DNA from: Selaginella tamariscina
Lineage: Eukaryota; Streptophyta; Lycopodiopsida; Selaginellales; Selaginellaceae
Direction of reading: 5' to 3'
DNA: 64,000 bases
Assembly: GCA_003024785.1 (NCBI GenBank)
Contig: PUQB01000874.1
Coordinates: forward strand, 17,791-81,790
The notes beneath the pieces were generated by a model. That model saw only the letters and a program-made list of their open reading frames with translations. It did no database searches and was not told where the DNA came from. Numbering within the stretch: position 1 is the first letter of the stretch; every line of letters begins with the position of its first letter. Shown here in pieces: positions 44,787 to 56,090 of the stretch. Position numbers and translations under genes: made by a program.

Positions 44787-46050
44787 CATCTCCTCCCTAA
44801 GGACGAGTTCCACAAGTCTTGGGACTTGGTTTAGCAGGATAACACCGATGGAAGGCAGCAACCTTGGAAGAAGCATGGAGTATGTTGGATGTAGTTCCCA
44901 AGTGCGATCAATAAGCAAATAACCTTTCCAATCCACCAAGTATTGAAGTTGGCGGCAATGAAGACAAGAATCAAGGATGGCTGCAACTTTGTACTCAGGT
45001 TCATCATCAATGACCACATGAGGGGGAGGAGAAGAAGCACGACCAGGAAGAGAAGAAGGATGATACGGCTCCAACAAAGAGGTGTGAAACACAGGATAAA
45101 GTTTCACCGTAGATGGTAACTCTAATCGAAAAGCTACAGGATTGACCTCAGTCGCAATCCTGTAAGGGCTCAATTATTGAAAATCCAACTTAAAAGAAGG
45201 CATGTTGGTGCGAATATGCTGACGAAGAAGCCACACGAGATCACCAATCTTGTATGTAGGTGCCGGCTGACGATGAGCATCAGCATGACGCTTGTACCGT
45301 TTCTGTGCATGTTGAAGATGAATTCGAAGATCATCTTATACCTGACGAAGATGCTGAAGACGATCCTGTACTGCAGGAGCGGAAGAAGGAGAAGTAGGAG
45401 GAGCAAAGTCAAAACGTGGATGGTAGCCTAAAAGAGCGAAGAAAGGTGTTTGGCCTGTAGATGCATGAACGGAGTTGTTGTAGGCAAACTCCGCCATAGG
45501 AAGAAGGTCCAACTAGTTATCCTATTGGTAACTGATAAAGCAGCGAAGATATTACTCCAAGGTCTGAATCATGCGTTTTGACTGCCCATCAGTTTGTGAA
45601 TGATATCTTGAAGAAAGATCCGCTTTAACTTGTAGACTTCGAAGAAGCTCTTGCCAAAATCTGGACATGAATTGTGGGCCTCGATTAAAAACAATTGCTC
45701 TCAGGAAGACCATGATGTCGGAATACTTCGGGATCACCAACTCAGTAGTTGTCTGACATGTAACCGTCTTGTTGCATGGTAGGAAATGAGCCTATTTGGT
45801 GAAACGGTCAATCACCATAAGAACTGCATCAAATCCATGAGAAGGAGGAAGATCTGTGAGGAAATCCATAAAAATGAACCTCCAAGGAGCAGAGGGAACA
45901 GGAAGAGGATGAAGAAGACTAGAGGGCGTGTGACGAGGCATCTTCGACCTTTGCAGGTGTCACAACTTCGTACAAATTTTTCCACAAAACCTCGCAACCT
46001 AGGCCACCAATAGTTGCGAGTCACTAACTCAACTGTCTTAGCCACACCAA
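44787..46050 (-). pseudogene. Chromovirus integrase and chromodomain
   Basis: From 46050 downward: [20 protein letters not shown] (zinc-binding end of integrase), then VFNRGPQFMSRFWQELL and YHSQTDGQSKRMIQTLE (catalytic core with the conserved Asp and Glu regions), then the post-core VFHTSLLEPY and a chromodomain VAAILDSCLHCRQLQYLVDW to RTWELH near 44900. Integrase joins the cDNA to host DNA; chromodomains can direct it to marked chromatin. Several frame breaks. Confidence 0.85.
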
Positions 46051-46487
46051 AATGTCCTGTACCCGGGTATCATGACAATCCTGTACCACACGAGTTCTGT
46101 AAATACCAACATGAATGTACAGAAGACCTTCCCGATATAGGAGTCTATCCTGTATGGCAAAACAACTTGTAGTCTATATGGGAACTGAAGGAAGAGGAAC
46201 TTGTGATGTCAGGACTAATGTGTGAGAACACATTCTTTGCCAAGTCGTCTGTAGCCAACTACAAATGAATGTCATGTAGAAGTTTGAATCTGCTAGAGCC
46301 TGATGAACTTGTAGTGCTGCAAGCCGAAGTCGATCAGGACCCAACAACACTTTTTTGACAGTCATATGCAGGATCGCCCGGGGTCGGTGCAAGGTAAGAG
46401 CGCTTAGATAATGCATCTGCTTTGTCATTTTGAAAACTAAACCTGTAGATGATGACAAAATCAAAATGTGATAGGAATTCCACCCAC

Positions 46488-47653
46488 CTAGCCTGTCGCC
46501 GACTGAGAACTCAAGCCGTTTGAAAAAACTCCAAGTTCTTGTGATATGTAAACTTGTACAGAATGCACAACACCTTCTAGAAAATGCCACCACTCCTCGA
46601 ACGAATCCATAATGGCCTTGAGTTTCTTGTCATAAATCTCGTAATTAATCTCCACCGAAAGGAATTTACGAGAGTGAAAGGCTACAGGATGAAGTTTGTC
46701 TTTTCCAACTTGTGATACGATAGAATCTACTGCAAAGTCTGAAGCATCTGCTTCAACAAAGAAGGGACGAGAAGGATCAGGATGTGCTAAAATCAGAGTT
46801 GTCGTGAAGGTGTCCTTGAGTGTTGTGAATGCATGTTCCACCTTGTTGGACCAAAGAAAACCCCTGTGCGCTTGGTGAGTTCCGTAAGTAGAAGTACACG
46901 CTTGGAGAAGTTCTGTATGAACCGCTTGTAGAAGTTTGCAAAGCCAAGGAAACATTGTATGTCTCATACAAACTTGGGCCTTTCCCACTCCACGATAGTC
47001 TTCACCTTGTGCATGTCCATGGAAATGCCAGCAGGAGAGACGATGTAGCCCAAGAACTCCATAGTATCCCTGTTGTAAAAACACTTTTCCAACTTCGCAT
47101 ACAAGCCATGCTCACGAAGCTTCTGTAGGACTAGTCGTACATGCTTGTCATGTGCCGCCTGGTCCTTGGAGAAAATCAAAATGTCATCGAGGTAGATCAC
47201 CACAAACTTATCCAAGAAGTCCCGAAAGATGTCGTTCACCATGTGTTGGAACATGGCTAGGGCATTGGTAAGTTCGAAAGGCATCATTGTGTACTTGAAA
47301 TGTCCATACATTGTACAAAAGGCAGTCTTCCACTTATCGCCTGGACGAATCTGTACAAGATTGTAAACTTCTCGTAAGTCGATCTTCGTGAACACCTTTG
47401 CTCCTCGCAGTCGATCGAGAAGTTCTAGGATCAATGGCAATGGGTATCGATTCCGAATGATGACTTGATTCAAACCCTTGTAGTCTACAATCAAACGCAA
47501 ACTCCCATCTTTCTTTTTGACAAAGAAGATAGGTGCTTTTGCAGGGAACTTTAAGTGATAAATGAAGCCGGATGCCAAATTGTCCTCGATTACTGGTGAT
47601 AGGACAGTCGTAGGACCTGCGAATAGGAAGAACTGCAGCCTTGTGCTTTTCAA
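46488..47653 (-). pseudogene. Chromovirus reverse transcriptase and RNase H
   Basis: RT is open for about 229 codons (46964-47653) with [40 protein letters not shown] and the catalytic [14 protein letters not shown]. RNase H follows in another frame (46488-47084), with PFFVEADASDFAVDSIVSQ and LHPVAFHSRKF. The typical Ty3 order RT then RNase H is kept; a frame break near 46970 separates them. Confidence 0.92.
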
Positions 47654-48213
47654 AAACGTCCTAAAAAGAGTGATACTTGGATGGCAGGGAAGAAGAAGGA
47701 GAAGGAGAAGAAGATTGAAAAACAGGAGAGTCAGATACAGGAAAGGTAGAAGAGGATGTAGGAGTTACTTGAAAAGTAAAAAGATGAAAAGGAGCAGGAT
47801 CAGTGGCAAGTTCATACATAGTAGTGGTAAGAACTCAAAGAGAAGAAGGAGGGAGCTGTGACTAAAAAAAGGAAGGATCTTGGGGGGTGGAACAGAAGCA
47901 AAGTAATAAAAAAAGGCAAGATTGGAGAAAACCTGTGCGAATGTTGACGAGTGTACAAGATTGAAAGAATCTTGTATAGAAGTCTGTGGATGCATAAGAG
48001 TGAGGAGAGCTTGCAAATGTACTGACGAACCAATAGGAGGTGGATCCTATTGAGGAAGAACCTTCGACATTGATACATGTTTGGAAGAACCCTATACAGA
48101 AATCTGTAAACTTACAGGAGTGAGAGAGCCTGTGGATGTGTTGATGAACTGACATGAGGTGAATCCTATCGAGGAGGAGTCTTCAACATTGATACAGGAA
48201 AATGCACGGTCAA

Positions 48214-49660
48214 TCATGTAGCTTGTACTGCCTCAAACATTAAGGACGTATCCTGCACACAGGAAGGTACAGAATTGATCCTAGCTGTCGGAGAGGAAAA
48301 CGTGAGCATCTTAGACCTCCAATCGATCTGAGGATTTGTAACCACAAACCATGACATGCCCAAAACGATGGGAGTCGACCGAGTCTTGATCAAGTTGAAG
48401 GAAATCGAATAGTTGAATGCGCCATGACTGCAAGAGAGAAGTGTGGTAGTATGGGTAACTATGCCAGAAGTAATTAGACAATCATCTGCAACCTCTACAA
48501 GAATTGCACGCTTCAACTTCACCACTAGAATGCCATGCTGAGTTGCAAAAGTGTCATCCATGAAGCATGCATTTGCACCAGTGTCTAACAGGGCAAACTC
48601 CTTGAGCTCTCAACTATTGAGACGAATGTGTACATGAAACTTGAGTGATGAAATGATATGAGCAGCACCAATAGAGCCTGCACCTACGTCCAACTTCGCG
48701 GCTCCTAGATGAAGTGGACATTGAAGTTTTCCGATTGAACTTCAACTTCAACTTCATGCGTCTTGAACTTCATGGCTTTAATAGGACATTTTACCACCTT
48801 GTGATCTGCTTCACCACAATACAAGCATAAGTTCTCACCGCGATGACGTTGCTTCTCAACAGCTAAAAGTGGGCCACGCTTGTATTTCTTAACCTCCATA
48901 GGGACTACTCCAGAAGGTGTCGCAGGAACATGTGCTATAGCTGTAGGATTGGCTTGCAAGAACTGCTAACGGGATTTTTTATGACGACGCTCGAACAAAT
49001 GGTTGTTGCAGCGAATAGCCTGTTGCATGATCTTCGCTAATGTTTGGGCATCCAGTAACATAAGGAGAAGGTCCTTCACGTCATCCCTCAACCCAAAATG
49101 AAAGTGTTCGATGAGTGCAGTTTCGTCTCATGGAATGTTCGTGCAAAGTTGCTGAAATTCGAATGCATAAACGGAAGTTGGTCGGGATCTTTGTGTGAGC
49201 TTCTGTAACTTCGTGCATGCGAAACGGTACTTATTGGGATCTCCAAAGTAGGCTTCAAAGGCAGCCATGAATCCTTCAAAGTTTTTCATCAATGGGTTGT
49301 CACGTTCTAGCAAAGGGGCAACCCAAGCCCGTGGAGATCCAACTAGTAAGGATGCCAAAAGGCCAACCTTTATGCATAAGTTGAGTAGCGGCATGGTTGC
49401 ATGCAGATCAAAAGCCTGATTTAATTCAGGAAATCTTGAAAATCAACGCGATTGCCATTGAATTTTTTTGGCATGCTGATCTTTGGTTCTAAAGAAAAGT
49501 TTGATGGAGAGGAAACCATGGATGCTTGAGAGAGAGCCTGCGCAGCAACCTTGGAGGATGCATTAGCATCTGCATGCGCCGCGTTGGTGGAACCTTGCAG
49601 ATTTATGACCATTTGGCGCAAAGTGGCCAGCTCATGAAGTAACATTTGGTGCTCGTGTTG
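48214..49660 (-). pseudogene. Chromovirus gag and aspartic protease
   Basis: Gag spans about 48700-49645 in several frames, ending in a CCHC knuckle CLYCGEADHKVVKC (48705-48959). The protease follows with the active-site ALLDTGANACF at about 48582 and STPIVLGMSWF further on. Protease would process Gag-Pol in the particle. Confidence 0.85.
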
Positions 49661-49990
49661 GAATTACTCAAAATCTGCCATGATCCATTGAAAGAAAGAA
49701 GAAAAAAAGCAAGGGAGAAAAGCTAAGGAAAAAAAAGTAACTGAAAATCGGGGAGCTATGAAAGCAGTTACTATCAAACTGTCAAGCCACGATCCAAGAA
49801 CAAGGAAGTTTAACTCAGGAGCAGGACAAGTATTAGGAGCAGGATAGGAACTAGGAACCAAGTCACAATCCAAGAGCAAGGAGGCTTGACTCAGGAGCAG
49901 GACAAGGACTAAAAACAAGACAAGAGCAGATAAGAATTAGGAACAAGACGAGAACAGGAAGTAAGGAGCAAGACAAGAACAAGACAAGAA

Positions 49991-50224
49991 TAATCATAGA
50001 AAGATTGGTGTTGATAGTAACTGATTGTACAACAATTAGGTCAAAGCTTTTATGCTCACAACTTCAAGAGCTAATCTGGTCATGAGTCTAATCTAGTCAT
50101 GAGTTTAAAAATGGTGACCCTTATCCTGTAGGCATATCTTATATCCTGTAGGCATATCCTGTGGGCATATCTTGTATCCCGTTTTATATCCTGTATCCTG
50201 CATCCTGTAATGGGTCGTGACACA
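49991..50224 (-). repeat. 5' LTR of the chromovirus
   Basis: On the minus strand begins TGTGTCACGACCC. Homologous to 44558-44786. Purine-rich AGGAGCAGGACAAG-type simple sequence borders it at 49780-49990. Confidence 0.85.
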
Positions 50225-51200
50225 GTGCACTTTCCAAGAATGGGACTAGTTGGGGCACCAAGGGGTGATTCCCACACACAAGAACCAATAGCGGGCATGT
50301 TCTCCCGTTTGGCAACCTCATTACTAACAACTCCTTGCCATACATCGCATCCAGCACATACCTCCACGAATACATGTGAGGCTTCGAGGGCAAGGCCGGA
50401 CAAAGTGCCTCATCTTTCTTCTTCCAAGCCTCTTCTTCCCTCCACTTTTCCTGAATCTCCCTCTCCTCCGACATAAGGTGGTTCAAGATGATGCATACCT
50501 ATTTAGGGCAAAAATTTGGCTCTAGTGGGCCCTTGCTTTCTGCATCTTTCGGGGTTGCCAACGGATTGCCGATCTAACTCTCCATGGTCGTTGAACCCTA
50601 AAACCCATCCACTTTTTTCTTCCCCATCTTTTGTATGTTTTGGGCCTCCATTAATTGCTTCGCTTGTTGATCCGTCTTTTCCACCTCTCCCTTGTTTGCC
50701 CCTGCCTTTTCAACCTTCCTCATCTTTTGTAGGGCACTAAAATGGCCACTACTGTTGTTTGTACTGGTTGTGCAGGGGTCTTTAGTCTCTTGGGATTTGC
50801 CTTCTTCAAAACAAGAGTCCATGCACCGGCCTCCTCCGTCGCCTTCGCATGCACATTTTCCTATTCCCATGACTATCTCTTTTCTTGGCTGCTAGTATGG
50901 GGCATGAAGCTATGACATGCATGTTGACTTTATAGAATCGACATGCGAGTTGGTCTCCCCACAAGATCACCTTGAAGTCTTTCCCAGGTATCTACACCAC
51001 CTTTGAGACCTCATTCACAATTGTACCTCACAGTTTCATCCTAACCGGGCCTTTCATCCCAGGTACTGATTCAACAAAACCATACTCATATGCCCCCATG
51101 CTTTGTGCCAATCGCTTCATGAAATGTAACAGATTGGCACAAGAAGGTAAGAATATCCCACAATTCCCCCTCTAAATCTTCTTCCCTAGCCAGATACTCC
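50225..51200 (-). mobile_element. LINE-like ORF1 (nucleic-acid-binding) fragment
   Basis: On the minus strand, MKRLAQSMGAYEYGFVE, then GKDFKVILWGDQLACRFYK and VNMHVIASCPILAAKKR (an imperfect zinc-knuckle region) in the pattern of plant LINE ORF1 proteins, with internal stops. Low-complexity Ser/Lys-rich segments follow toward 50600. No endonuclease or LINE-type reverse transcriptase is present. Assignment is tentative. Confidence 0.4.
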
Positions 51201-51251
51201 TTCTCATCCAAACAACACTCTGAGATTCACTTCAAGATATGAGCCTAGTAC

Positions 51252-51515
51252 GGTTGGACATGCAACGACCTTAGAGCCAAGAAGGCTTCCATACAAGATG
51301 CATCGCTGAGTTCTCCTTCAAAGCACCCTCGGCCTAAGTTACGCATCACCGCCATTGAACACTACAACCCAGGGTCACCTAATGGTTGGACACGCAACGA
51401 CCTTAGAGCCAAGAAGGCTTCCATACAAGATGCATTGTTGAGTTCTCCTTCAAAGCACCCTCGGCTAAGTTACGCATCACCGCCATTGAACACTACAACC
51501 CAGGGTCACCTAATG
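51252..51515. repeat. Tandem duplication, 132-bp unit
   Basis: GGTTGGACATGCAACGACCT starts at 51252 and again (with small changes) at 51384; both units end CCAGGGTCACCTAAT. Recent, with few differences. Confidence 0.92.
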
Positions 51516-51718
51516 CCGCATTTATCCAATCCTTTATCTTCGATGTTGGTGGTATCCTTCCTTCAAAGATTATGGTGAACATCGTACCTTGGAACTCCAT
51601 TCGTGTGCGTTCTATCTCCACTGCCAAAATCTCTTCCTAGTTCAACTCCAAGATTATCCGATGGCCCCTTTCTAGCTCTTCCATACGAGAGGCACCCAAG
51701 CAGGCCGCTTCCTCCACC

Positions 51719-51900
51719 CGAGTTACTCCCATCAACATCGGCAGTCGTATCTTCAATGTGTCAGGTAATGCGTCCCTACCTTTCCATGCATTTCTCCTGA
51801 GTAGTGGGTCACCGAGTTACTCCCAACATCGGCAGTCGTATCTTCAATGTGTCAGGTAATGCGTCCCTACCTTTCCATGCATTCTCCTGAGTAGTGGGTT
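51719..51900. repeat. Tandem duplication, ~92-bp unit
   Basis: GAGTTACTCCCATCAACATC...GAGTAGTGGGT is repeated at about 51811 with two small deletions. Confidence 0.88.
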
Positions 51901-52310
51901 CATGTACTGCTCTCTGCTAGCTTGTTGCTCAACAAGACCACGGTCTCCACTTCCACAAGTGCCTTACTCCCCGACCCATGTTGTAGCTCCACTACTCCCC
52001 TACCAGAACTCATCTTGCCTAGCATTTGTCTCCCTGTTCATCCTCACATGCTTGCTCCTCTGCCCCTCCGACTCTTGGGTACTCTTTCCCTTCCTAGATT
52101 TCATCCACGTTTCATGTCTCCAGTTCTTGGGCACTAGCACCCTCCTTGTCCTGCCCTTTGTCCACCTACTCCTCACCTACATTCAAACCCTCACTCACCC
52201 GTCCTTTACCTTTCTCTTGGTAAAAAGTATACATTTTGCAAGCTATATAGTTTGCAATAAACTGAATATACAAACCTTATTGATGCAATGTGTAGCCAAC
52301 AAACCAATTA

Positions 52311-52384
52311 CTCTAGAAAGAGGGCTTGAACATCTAACCTTGTGGTTAACAGCCACATGCTCTGACCAATTGAGCTATTCCAAC
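52311..52384 (-). tRNA. tRNA-Asn(GTT)-like sequence, copy T1
   Basis: 74 nt on the minus strand with a good D-arm (GCTCAATTGGTCAGAGC), a perfect anticodon arm (TGTGG-CTGTTAA-CCACA, anticodon GTT) and a T-loop TTCAAGC. The T-stem has one mismatch and the acceptor stem has one mismatch plus wobbles, so it may be a pseudogene or the head of a tRNA-derived repeat. It is part of a tandem series with T2-T4. Confidence 0.65.
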
Positions 52385-52499
52385 TTCTACATATTGTTAA
52401 TTTGCCCTAAAAAAATTGCAATAAAAAATTAAAATGAAAAATGGATCTTCCTAATATATATATATATATGTAAGTAAATTAAACATAACAACCCAATTA

Positions 52500-54734
52500 C
52501 ACTAGAAAGAAGGCTTCTGTAAGGATCATGGGTCTTTTTTTACCGCTCCAGATTTGATATCTCATCCATCAACGACCCGTACAGAATCAGGAGTCTTCAA
52601 AGGATGTAGACGGATCCGTGCTTGACAGTAAAATTCTTATCGATGAAATTTGCGTTCGCTCCACTATCCACCAAAGCTTTACCAGAGAACTCCGCCTCTG
52701 GTGTCTTCAGCTGCACCGGAACATGGAACGGCTTGCACACCTTCGTGGATGGAATGGATCCAAGATGAGGAAGGGAAGATGTTATGAGTGAAGAGCCTTG
52801 AAGAACATGAGTTGTTCCACAGCAATCCAGCCGGACGGCTTCCTTTCGGGTTGGATCTTTCTCGTTTCCCGGCAGCACAGCAAGGGCCACTTCACGAGCT
52901 TGTTTTGGACGTCGATGACAATTCTCCAACTTGTGGTACGGGTCCCCACAATACAAACAAAGCTTGTACTGAATCTGCTTCTGACGTTCGGTTGGCAAAA
53001 GCTTGCCTCGGCGTGATCGCCCTAATTCCATCGGGGATGGTTCTACTGAGGAAGATGATGAATCAGCAAATGAGGGAACAGAGACTGCAAAAATGGAAGA
53101 AGACGGCACTAAGAAGAAAGAAGGATGCAGACGTTCTTGTTTCCGCTCGATCAACCGGTTGTCACAACGAATTGCCAACTCGATCATGTTGGTGAGGGTT
53201 TCCGGAACCGCAAAGTTCAGCAACATGTCTTTGACCTCGTCCTTGTGACAAGCTGGACTATCAACGCTTGGGGCCATTTCGCATCATCAATAAATTCTCT
53301 GATGTGACGTTTCGTCTCGAGCTTCCGCCAACCATCCGGATCCATCCCGTGTTCCATGTTTCTTTGTTGGAGCCTTATCTGCTCCTTCTGAACCTGGCCG
53401 ATTTCTTCCACCACCTCCTCCAGTTACAGTTGCTGGTGAACCTAAGTTCGAGGTTGCTGCAATTCTTGACTCCAAACTTGTTCGTGGTCAGCTTCACTAT
53501 TTCGTGGACTGGATCGGTTATCCACCTGGCGAACACACTTGGCAGCCTGCTGCTCATCTTGTTCATGCTCCTGATCTTGTTGAGCATCTCCGACAGGTCC
53601 ATGAGGAAGTGCAGCATCATCTTCAACGCGCTCGGGATTTGCAACAACAAGCTGCTAATCGTTCCCGTTCCTCTCCTCCAGCATTCACAATTGGTGACCA
53701 AGTGTGGCTCCTCCGGCGTCATTGGCCAACCACACGTCCCTGTGACAAGCTGGACTATCAAGTCCAAATCTATGTTCCGGACGGAGAACTGAGGTTGCGA
53801 GCTGTCCAACACTGCCATGACAAACAACTGTAGGACATTTTAGCATTCGAAAGACGATCGAGCTGGTACAACGGGTGTTCTGGTGGCCTCGGCTTCGCGT
53901 GTATGTTGAGAGATTTGTGCGATCTTGTGACACGTGCCAGCGTACAAAGCTTCCTTGTCATCGACCGGTTGGACTACTACAGCCTCTTCCTATTGCTCAG
54001 CGGCCATGGTCATCCATCACCATGGATTTCCTCACGGATTTACCGCCTTCTAGAGGGTTTGATGCTGTCCTAGTCATTGTTGATCGGTTCTCTAAGATGG
54101 CACACTTTGTTCCCTGCAACAAGACATGTTCGGGTCTCAGAATGACTTGTTCTTGTTGATCAAATCGGATTTCACCTGGTACTAAAGCTAGGTAACTGCG
54201 ACGAGATAAGGCATCTGCTTTGTCATTTAAACAACCGGGACGATGAATAATCACATATCGGAACCGAGACAAGATTGTGCCCATCACGCCTGACGTCGAT
54301 TGAGAACTCGTGCTGTTGCCCAGTACTAGAGGTTCTTATGATCACAATACACTATCACGACCTTGTGCAAAGGGCGAAACCTTTAAAACAAGGGTGGAAC
54401 CTTGAAAGGAGGAGATTGTATTCAAGAAAGATATGAATACAAAATGAACACAAGGCCGAAGACTAGTGTTGAATGATTCTGAGAAACCTGGAACTGGAAC
54501 CCTGTTTATATATCTGAGGTCTTGAGGATTGTATGGTCCACAACTGGTCTGGAATGTTGTGATCCAAACTGGTCTGGAATGTGTGGTCCACACTGGTCTG
54601 GAACATGCGTATGAATATATGCCTTGCTGTTGATGTTGTAGTTCAGCATCCAGGATCATACGGACATGTTACAGCTTCAACCTTTGACCTTGTGGTTAAC
54701 AATCACACACTCTGACCAACTAAGCTACTCCAGC
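52500..54734 (-). pseudogene. tRNA-Asn-like copy T2, split by a retroelement
   Basis: The 3' part (about 52500-52517) and the 5' part (54674-54734, with intact anticodon stem TTAACCACAAGG) are separated by the 52518-54673 element and flanked by the duplicated GCTTC. Without the insertion it would be a further tRNA-Asn-like unit. Confidence 0.75.
52518..54673. mobile_element. Rearranged Ty3/gypsy element with internal inversion and 5-bp TSD
   Basis: 2,156 bp bounded by TGTAAGGATC and ATGTTACA and flanked by GCTTC (52513-52517 and 54674-54678). Minus strand 52597-53277 has gag with CLYCGDPYHKLENC and a protease VDSGANANFIDKNF. Plus strand 53268-53700 has the post-integrase [19 protein letters not shown] and a chromodomain ([17 protein letters not shown] in a shifted frame). 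Plus strand 53875-54150 has the integrase N-terminus [19 protein letters not shown] and VIVDRFSKMAHFVP. Minus strand 54000-54290 has an RNase H tail ([18 protein letters not shown]). RT is absent. GTGACAAGCTGGACTATCAA occurs at both 53245 and 53740, marking a rearrangement junction. I could not find paired LTRs. Confidence 0.8.
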
Positions 54735-54893
54735 TTCTGCATATTGTTAATTTGCCACAAGAAAATTCAGTAAAAGTTAAAATAAAATATGGATCTTCTT
54801 AATATATATGTAATTAAATTAAACATAACAAACCAATAAAATATGGATCTTCCTAATATATATGTAAGTAAATTAAACATAACAAACCAATTA

Positions 54894-54946
54894 CACTAGA
54901 AAGAGGGTTTGAACCTCTTACCTTATGGTTAAGGCCACACACTCAA
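54894..54946 (-). pseudogene. tRNA-Asn-like copy T3 (5'-truncated)
   Basis: Has the T-arm and half of the anticodon arm (GGTTTGAACCTC, GGTTAAGGCCACAC) and then breaks into the ACAGTAAAAGTTAAAATAAA spacer, so the D-arm and acceptor 5' strand are missing. Confidence 0.7.
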
Positions 54947-55017
54947 CAGTAAAAGTTAAAATAAAATATGCATCAACCTAATATATATGTAAGTAAATTA
55001 AACATAACAACCAATTA

Positions 55018-55091
55018 CGCTAAAAAGAGGGTTTGAACCTCTGACTTTATAATTAAGGGCCACACACTCTAACCAACTGAGTTACTCTAGC
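55018..55091 (-). pseudogene. tRNA-Asn-like copy T4
   Basis: Full-length tRNA outline with good D-arm (ACTCAGTTGGTTAGAGT) and T-arm (AGAGGTTCAAACCCTCT). The anticodon arm has decayed (CCCTTAATTATAAAG), so it cannot be a normal tRNA-Asn. Confidence 0.7.
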
Positions 55092-55276
55092 TTTTGCATT
55101 TTATTTTAGGGCTTGAATGTTATGACCCATATAACAAATCAAAGAATATTCCCCAGAAATATAAGCTAGAATATTCCTAGGGAGCTATACCTAGATCTAA
55201 GGAAGAATTAAGGGCACACTATTATTGGAAGCCTTTCTTGGAGAGCAGCGTGTGGAGACTAGAGACAGCTCGGGGG

Positions 55277-55384
55277 AGGTCGGGTGGTATTGTGAGGGTC
55301 TCTAGATTGTACGTAGAGGTGCCTAACAATAGGTCGGGTGGTATTGTGAGGGTCTCTAGATTGTACGTAGAGGTGCCTAACAAT
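55277..55384. repeat. 54-bp tandem duplication inside the 5' LTR
   Basis: AGGTCGGGTGGTATTGTGAG through GGTGCCTAACAAT occurs at 55277 and 55331, so the LTR end CCTAACAAT is present twice. Only the second copy is next to the primer site. Confidence 0.92.
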
Positions 55385-55767
55385 TGGTATCAGAGGCAAG
55401 GTTCAAGATGAGTGCCTGGTGAAAAGGAGAGATAATACCACCTGTGTGGAGATGTTGGACACTAAAAGGCAAATTGTCTAAGGAAGGGTTTCATTGGTGG
55501 CAAGGACAAGTAAATGCCTAAGAAGCTTCAGGAGATGGAGCGTGGAGAGGAGCACAAAGGAGACTTCTCTAAACCACAAGGTAAATTTCTATTTATTCTT
55601 GCTCAATAGGTAAACTACATGGCACGGGAGGAGCCACACACACGTGCTATTGTGGTGGAGGGACGACTTGGTGAGCGTCCAGTGCGAGTCCTTGTGGATA
55701 ACATGAGTAGCGATAACTTTGTGTCAACAAAGTTAGTGGAGGAGTGCAGCTTGCCCACGAAGACTGT

Positions 55768-56090
55768 GCCTCAATATGAATTTGAAGGCTCAGCTATCAC
55801 ACAGAGCTATAGTGCTTGTGTGGAGGAGTTACAGCTGGAGGTTGGTAAAACCCAGCTAGTGGAGCTGCACGAAGAGCCTCAATATGAGATTGAGGGCTCA
55901 GCTATCACACAGAGCTACATTGCTTGTGTGGAGGAGTTACAGCTGTAGGTTAGCAAAACCTAGCTGGTGGAGCTGAATGAAGACTATGCCTCAATACGAG
56001 ATTGAGGGCTTAGTTGTCACATAGAGCTAAATTGCTTGTGTGGAGGAGTTACAGCTAAAGGTTCGCAAAACCCAGTTGGTGGAGACTTTC
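55768..56090 (+). repeat. Three coding tandem repeats, ~108-112-bp unit
   Basis: Units begin GCCTCAATATGA at 55768, 55876 and (GCCTCAATACGA) 55988. The first two stay in one frame and encode near-identical YE(F/I)EGSAITQSY segments after the protease motif. The third has a stop. Confidence 0.88.

Larger units (their letters stand above)
44558..50224 (-). mobile_element. Ty3/gypsy chromovirus (full-length arrangement, decayed)
   Basis: Two ~230-bp LTRs (44558-44786 and 49991-50224) bracket minus-strand gag, protease, RT, RNase H, integrase and chromodomain in canonical Ty3/gypsy order (detailed in separate entries). It lies antisense in the window, with the 5' LTR at the right. Every domain is recognisable but split by frame breaks and stops. 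I found no convincing target-site duplication and no clear primer site next to the 5' LTR. Confidence 0.9.

Noticed and set aside
52311-52384. Functional tRNA-Asn gene without qualification
   Set aside because: Mismatches in the T and acceptor stems, and tandem decayed relatives, make a pseudogene or repeat at least as likely.
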